This document shows positions 6,641-8,284 of a stretch of 8,284 bases of DNA, piece after piece. Both the position numbers and the translations under genes were made by a program. Position 1 is the stretch's first letter. Every line of letters begins with the position of its first letter. The notes under the pieces were generated by a model. The model saw nothing but the letters and a program-made list of their open reading frames with translations, ran no database searches and was not told the DNA's origin. The stretch comes from Lachnospiraceae bacterium UBA5902. GTDB lineage: Bacteria; Bacillota; Clostridia; Lachnospirales; Lachnospiraceae. The DNA lies in NCBI GenBank assembly GCA_002431865.1, contig DJEI01000068.1, forward strand, positions 1 to 8,284, given 5' to 3'.

Positions 6641-7561
6641 ATGAGTGATACAAGGAAAGATGTCGTAATTATAGGCAGCGGTCCCGCAGGTTTATCGGCG
6701 GCGGTCTATGCGAAGCGTGCGTTGCTGGATGTGGCAGTGATCGAGAAGGAAATGTTCAGCGGCGGACAGATTGTTACAACCGACCGTGTGGATAATCTGC
6801 TTGGATTCTATGGAACAAACGGCTATGATCTGTCGGTGAAGTTCCGGGAACATGCAGATGCACTGGAGGTTCCATTTGTTGAAGGAACGGTGACAGCGAT
6901 TGCCGATCAGGTCGAACATAAGGAAGTGCATCTGGAAGATGGCAGTGTGATCGAGACAAAGGCGGTGATCGTGGCAACAGGAGCTACTCATCGAAAGCTC
7001 GGTGTGGAAGGCGAGGCAAAGTTTTCCGGTGCAGGCGTTTCGTACTGTGCAACCTGTGACGGTGCATTTTTCAAGAATAAAACGGTAGCTGTCGTCGGTG
7101 GCGGTGATGTGGCACTTGAAGATGCCCTATACCTTGCAAATGTATGTGAAAAGGTATACCTGATTCATCGTCGTGATGAGCTGCGCGGTGCCAAGGTATT
7201 GCAGCAGCGGATCTTCGATGCCGCAAATATCGAATTCTTACCACACACCGAAGTAAGGGAAATCTGTGGTGAGAACATGGTTGACCATATTGTGATCGAG
7301 AACAACCAGACAGCAGAAACGCGCGAACTTGCATTATCCGGCATCTTTATCGCGGTTGGCATGCAGCCACAGGCGGCACTTGTGAAGGATGTCGTGGAGA
7401 TGGAGAACGGCTATATCCGCGCTGGCGAAGACTGCCGCACAAATGTACCATTTCTATATGCAGTCGGTGATGTGCGCACCAAGACTGTCCGCCAGATTGC
7501 AACTGCAATCGGCGATGGTGCCACTGTGATCGCGTCACTTGAACACGACCTGTTACAGTGA
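6641..7561 (+). CDS. trxB: Thioredoxin reductase (NADPH)
   Basis: A flavoprotein that passes electrons from NADPH to thioredoxin for disulfide reduction in the cytoplasm. At 306 residues it is the size of the low-molecular-weight bacterial class. Domains and motifs: FAD-binding GSGPAGLSAAVYAKRA (12-27), the GGQI segment (41-44), ATG in VIVATGATHRKLG (109-121), the redox pair CATC (C136, C139), NADPH-binding VVGGGDVALEDALYLA (151-166) with IHRRDELRGAK (175-185), and the C-terminal FAD motif VGDVRTKTVRQIATAIGDGA (275-294). GGAGG at 6630-6634 precedes the ATG by 6 bases. It follows hemL by 74 bases without a clear terminator, so co-transcription is possible. No trxA is adjacent, so its partner must be elsewhere. 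A related thioredoxin-reductase-like oxidoreductase cannot be excluded, but the CATC and HRR motifs favour true TrxB. Confidence 0.93.
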   Translation: MSDTRKDVVIIGSGPAGLSAAVYAKRALLDVAVIEKEMFSGGQIVTTDRVDNLLGFYGTNGYDLSVKFREHADALEVPFVEGTVTAIADQVEHKEVHLEDGSVIETKAVIVATGATHRKLGVEGEAKFSGAGVSYCATCDGAFFKNKTVAVVGGGDVALEDALYLANVCEKVYLIHRRDELRGAKVLQQRIFDAANIEFLPHTEVREICGENMVDHIVIENNQTAETRELALSGIFIAVGMQPQAALVKDVVEMENGYIRAGEDCRTNVPFLYAVGDVRTKTVRQIATAIGDGATVIASLEHDLLQ

Positions 7562-7620
7562 GAACTATTTCAAGGAAATCTGTAAAAGATAGAGGCATAT
7601 TATTAGACAGCATATGTGAT

Positions 7621-7975
7621 TTCGGAGCAATTAGTAGGTAATAGAAATAATGCTTCAAAAGAATTAAAAACAGATGTGGTGGAATTGGAGTGAATTGTAA
7701 AAAATAAAGACTATACTCCAATCCATGAAAATAGGGTATTACTTAAATTGGAGTAAATAACTGATTTTAAGAAGCAAAACTCCAAAACTAAAAAATATGA
7801 AGCAGGTCATATAGGAGTAACAACAGCAAAAATAGAGAAGTTGCTCCAAGTGCTGTATAAATTCAAAAAATCCGGTTGGAGTAAATTAGAAAAAGAATAG
7901 AAATTACTCCAAATGTGGACATGGGTGAAAAATCCGGTTGGAGTACAGCATCCCCAGTCGAGCGATTTGCTCCAA
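7621..7975. repeat. Regular array of six alternating inverted half-sites (TTGGAGT / ACTCCAA)
   Basis: TTGGAGT occurs at 7685, 7748, 7876 and 7938, with TAGGAGT at 7812 and a degenerate TCGGAGC at 7622. ACTCCAA occurs at 7715, 7779 and 7906, GCTCCAA at 7843 and 7969, and GCTTCAA at 7652. Forward sites are 62-64 bases apart, reverse sites 63-64, and neighbouring opposite sites 30-33. The sequence between sites has diverged apart from AAAAATCCGGTTGGAGTA shared by the last two units. Pairing is kept where bases differ: GGAGTAAC/GTTGCTCC in unit 4, GGAGTAA/TTACTCC in unit 5 and GGAGCA/TGCTTC in unit 1. It could be a DNA-binding array with sites three helical turns apart, or a string of RNA hairpins. 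There is no gene in the stretch. Starting 60 bases after trxB, it has no poly-T tail to act as a terminator. Confidence 0.85.
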
Positions 7976-8028
7976 TCAGCAAGCAGGACAGAAGCAATGA
8001 GGTATTCAGTAAACAGAATTCCCATACA

Positions 8029-8057
8029 TTGACAATCCTACCCACAAGATATATAAT
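8029..8057 (+). promoter_or_regulatory. Consensus housekeeping promoter
   Basis: TTGACA (8029-8034) and TATAAT (8052-8057) are both perfect and exactly 17 bases apart, the ideal vegetative sigma-factor promoter. Initiation would be near 8064. It faces right, out of the window, so the gene it serves lies beyond 8284. The -35 is overlapped by GACAATCCT, whose reverse complement recurs at 8118-8126. Confidence 0.8.
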
Positions 8058-8063
8058 GTCTTG

Positions 8064-8284
8064 GATTTTATACAGTAGATATTGTGCTTTCATACAAAAA
8101 TCAAGGCAAAACAAGACAGGATTGTCTTATGCTAGTTTTTGTATGTGTAGCTGGTTTGTGATGAGGACAAAGAAATCTTCAACATATATTCAAATATAAA
8201 TTCATGAAATATATATATATGTTTGAAACTTAGAAGTCCCTGATGTTCTTTCAGAGCGCAGCCATGTTTGAACACGATGTTCAA
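8064..8284 (+). ncRNA. Putative structured leader or small RNA (continues past the window)
   Basis: From the inferred start near 8064 to the window edge there is no substantial gene. A nested hairpin is present: perfect 10-bp CATACAAAAA/TTTTTGTATG (8091-8100/8136-8145) enclosing AAGACA-GGAT-TGTCTT (8113-8128). Two mini-frames follow: 8129-8161 (10 codons, hydrophobic, MLVFVCVAGL) and 8161-8199 (12 codons), overlapping as TGATG. AGGA (8118-8121) lies 7 bases before the first. The rest is AT-rich and ends in another inverted repeat. It could be a 5' leader of the next gene or a free RNA; the sequence does not decide. Confidence 0.4.
8268..8284. repeat. Inverted repeat at the window edge (7-3-7)
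   Basis: TTGAACA (8268-8274) and TGTTCAA (8278-8284) are perfect complements around CGA. The right arm ends exactly at the last base, so the repeat may be the tip of a longer hairpin whose left arm includes CAGAGCGCAGCCATG (8252-8266). It could be an operator, a terminator stem or part of a dispersed repeat. Confidence 0.45.

Noticed and set aside
7621..7975. CRISPR array
   Set aside because: The repeated unit is only about 7 bases, alternates in orientation and has no 25-37 base direct repeat or cas genes nearby.
8031..8126. Riboswitch-like alternative pairing GACAATCCT with AGGATTGTC
   Set aside because: The left arm lies in the -35 region of the promoter and would not be in the transcript, so it cannot compete with the leader hairpin as RNA.
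7915..8199. Plus-strand 94-codon frame across the end of the array and the promoter
   Set aside because: It runs through array half-sites and a consensus promoter, has no ribosome binding site and a composition unlike the neighbouring genes.
8268..8284. LexA (SOS) box
   Set aside because: The Gram-positive box needs GAAC-4-GTTC; here the gap is five bases and no SOS gene is visible.

Overview
The window looks like a chromosomal segment of a gut-type Clostridia bacterium, most likely Lachnospiraceae. The basis is the fused uroporphyrinogen-III C-methyltransferase/uroporphyrinogen-III synthase gene followed by hemB and hemL, an Rpn/PF04754-type nuclease of the kind common in that family, strong AGGAGG ribosome binding sites, and moderate-GC genes between AT-rich intergenic stretches. 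The genus cannot be fixed from the sequence alone.

Layout. Positions 1-1100 are degraded, AT-rich accessory DNA: the tail of an unknown gene (1-90), a stretch with no gene (91-291), and a decayed gene of unknown function spread over several frames (292-798). Positions 1108-2161 hold an Rpn-family nuclease/putative transposase gene broken by what looks like one inserted A near 1658, and closed by a good intrinsic terminator (2176-2206). A promoter candidate at 2258-2286 then starts a tetrapyrrole cluster: cobA-hemD fusion (2353-3870), hemB (4089-5057) and hemL (5295-6566), followed by a thioredoxin reductase gene trxB (6641-7561). The last 720 bases contain no convincing gene but are rich in structure.

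The three tetrapyrrole enzymes cover non-consecutive steps. HemL makes 5-aminolevulinate from glutamate-1-semialdehyde, HemB condenses two 5-aminolevulinates to porphobilinogen, and the fusion protein closes hydroxymethylbilane to uroporphyrinogen III and methylates it to precorrin-2, the branch point for siroheme and cobalamin. hemA and hemC are not in the window. The accessory DNA sits where they would often lie in related operons, so the cluster may have been split or rearranged.

The non-coding and small-ORF content is the most unusual part. (1) Between cobA-hemD and hemB lies a ~150-nt rod-like inverted-repeat element with 18-nt arms. A TATAAT box and a PerR-box-like dyad sit at its downstream edge. 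(2) Directly upstream of hemL is a perfect 89-bp tandem duplication. Each copy carries AGGAGG plus a small ORF (30 and 28 codons). ORF 1 overlaps ORF 2 by ATGA, and ORF 2 stops two bases before the hemL start, which suggests a duplicated, translationally coupled leader peptide. (3) Downstream of trxB is an array of six units, period 62-64 bp. Each unit has TTGGAGT and its reverse complement about 31 bp apart, while the DNA between half-sites has diverged. (4) A consensus promoter (TTGACA, 17 bp, TATAAT) at 8029-8057 drives an apparent structured leader that runs out of the window.
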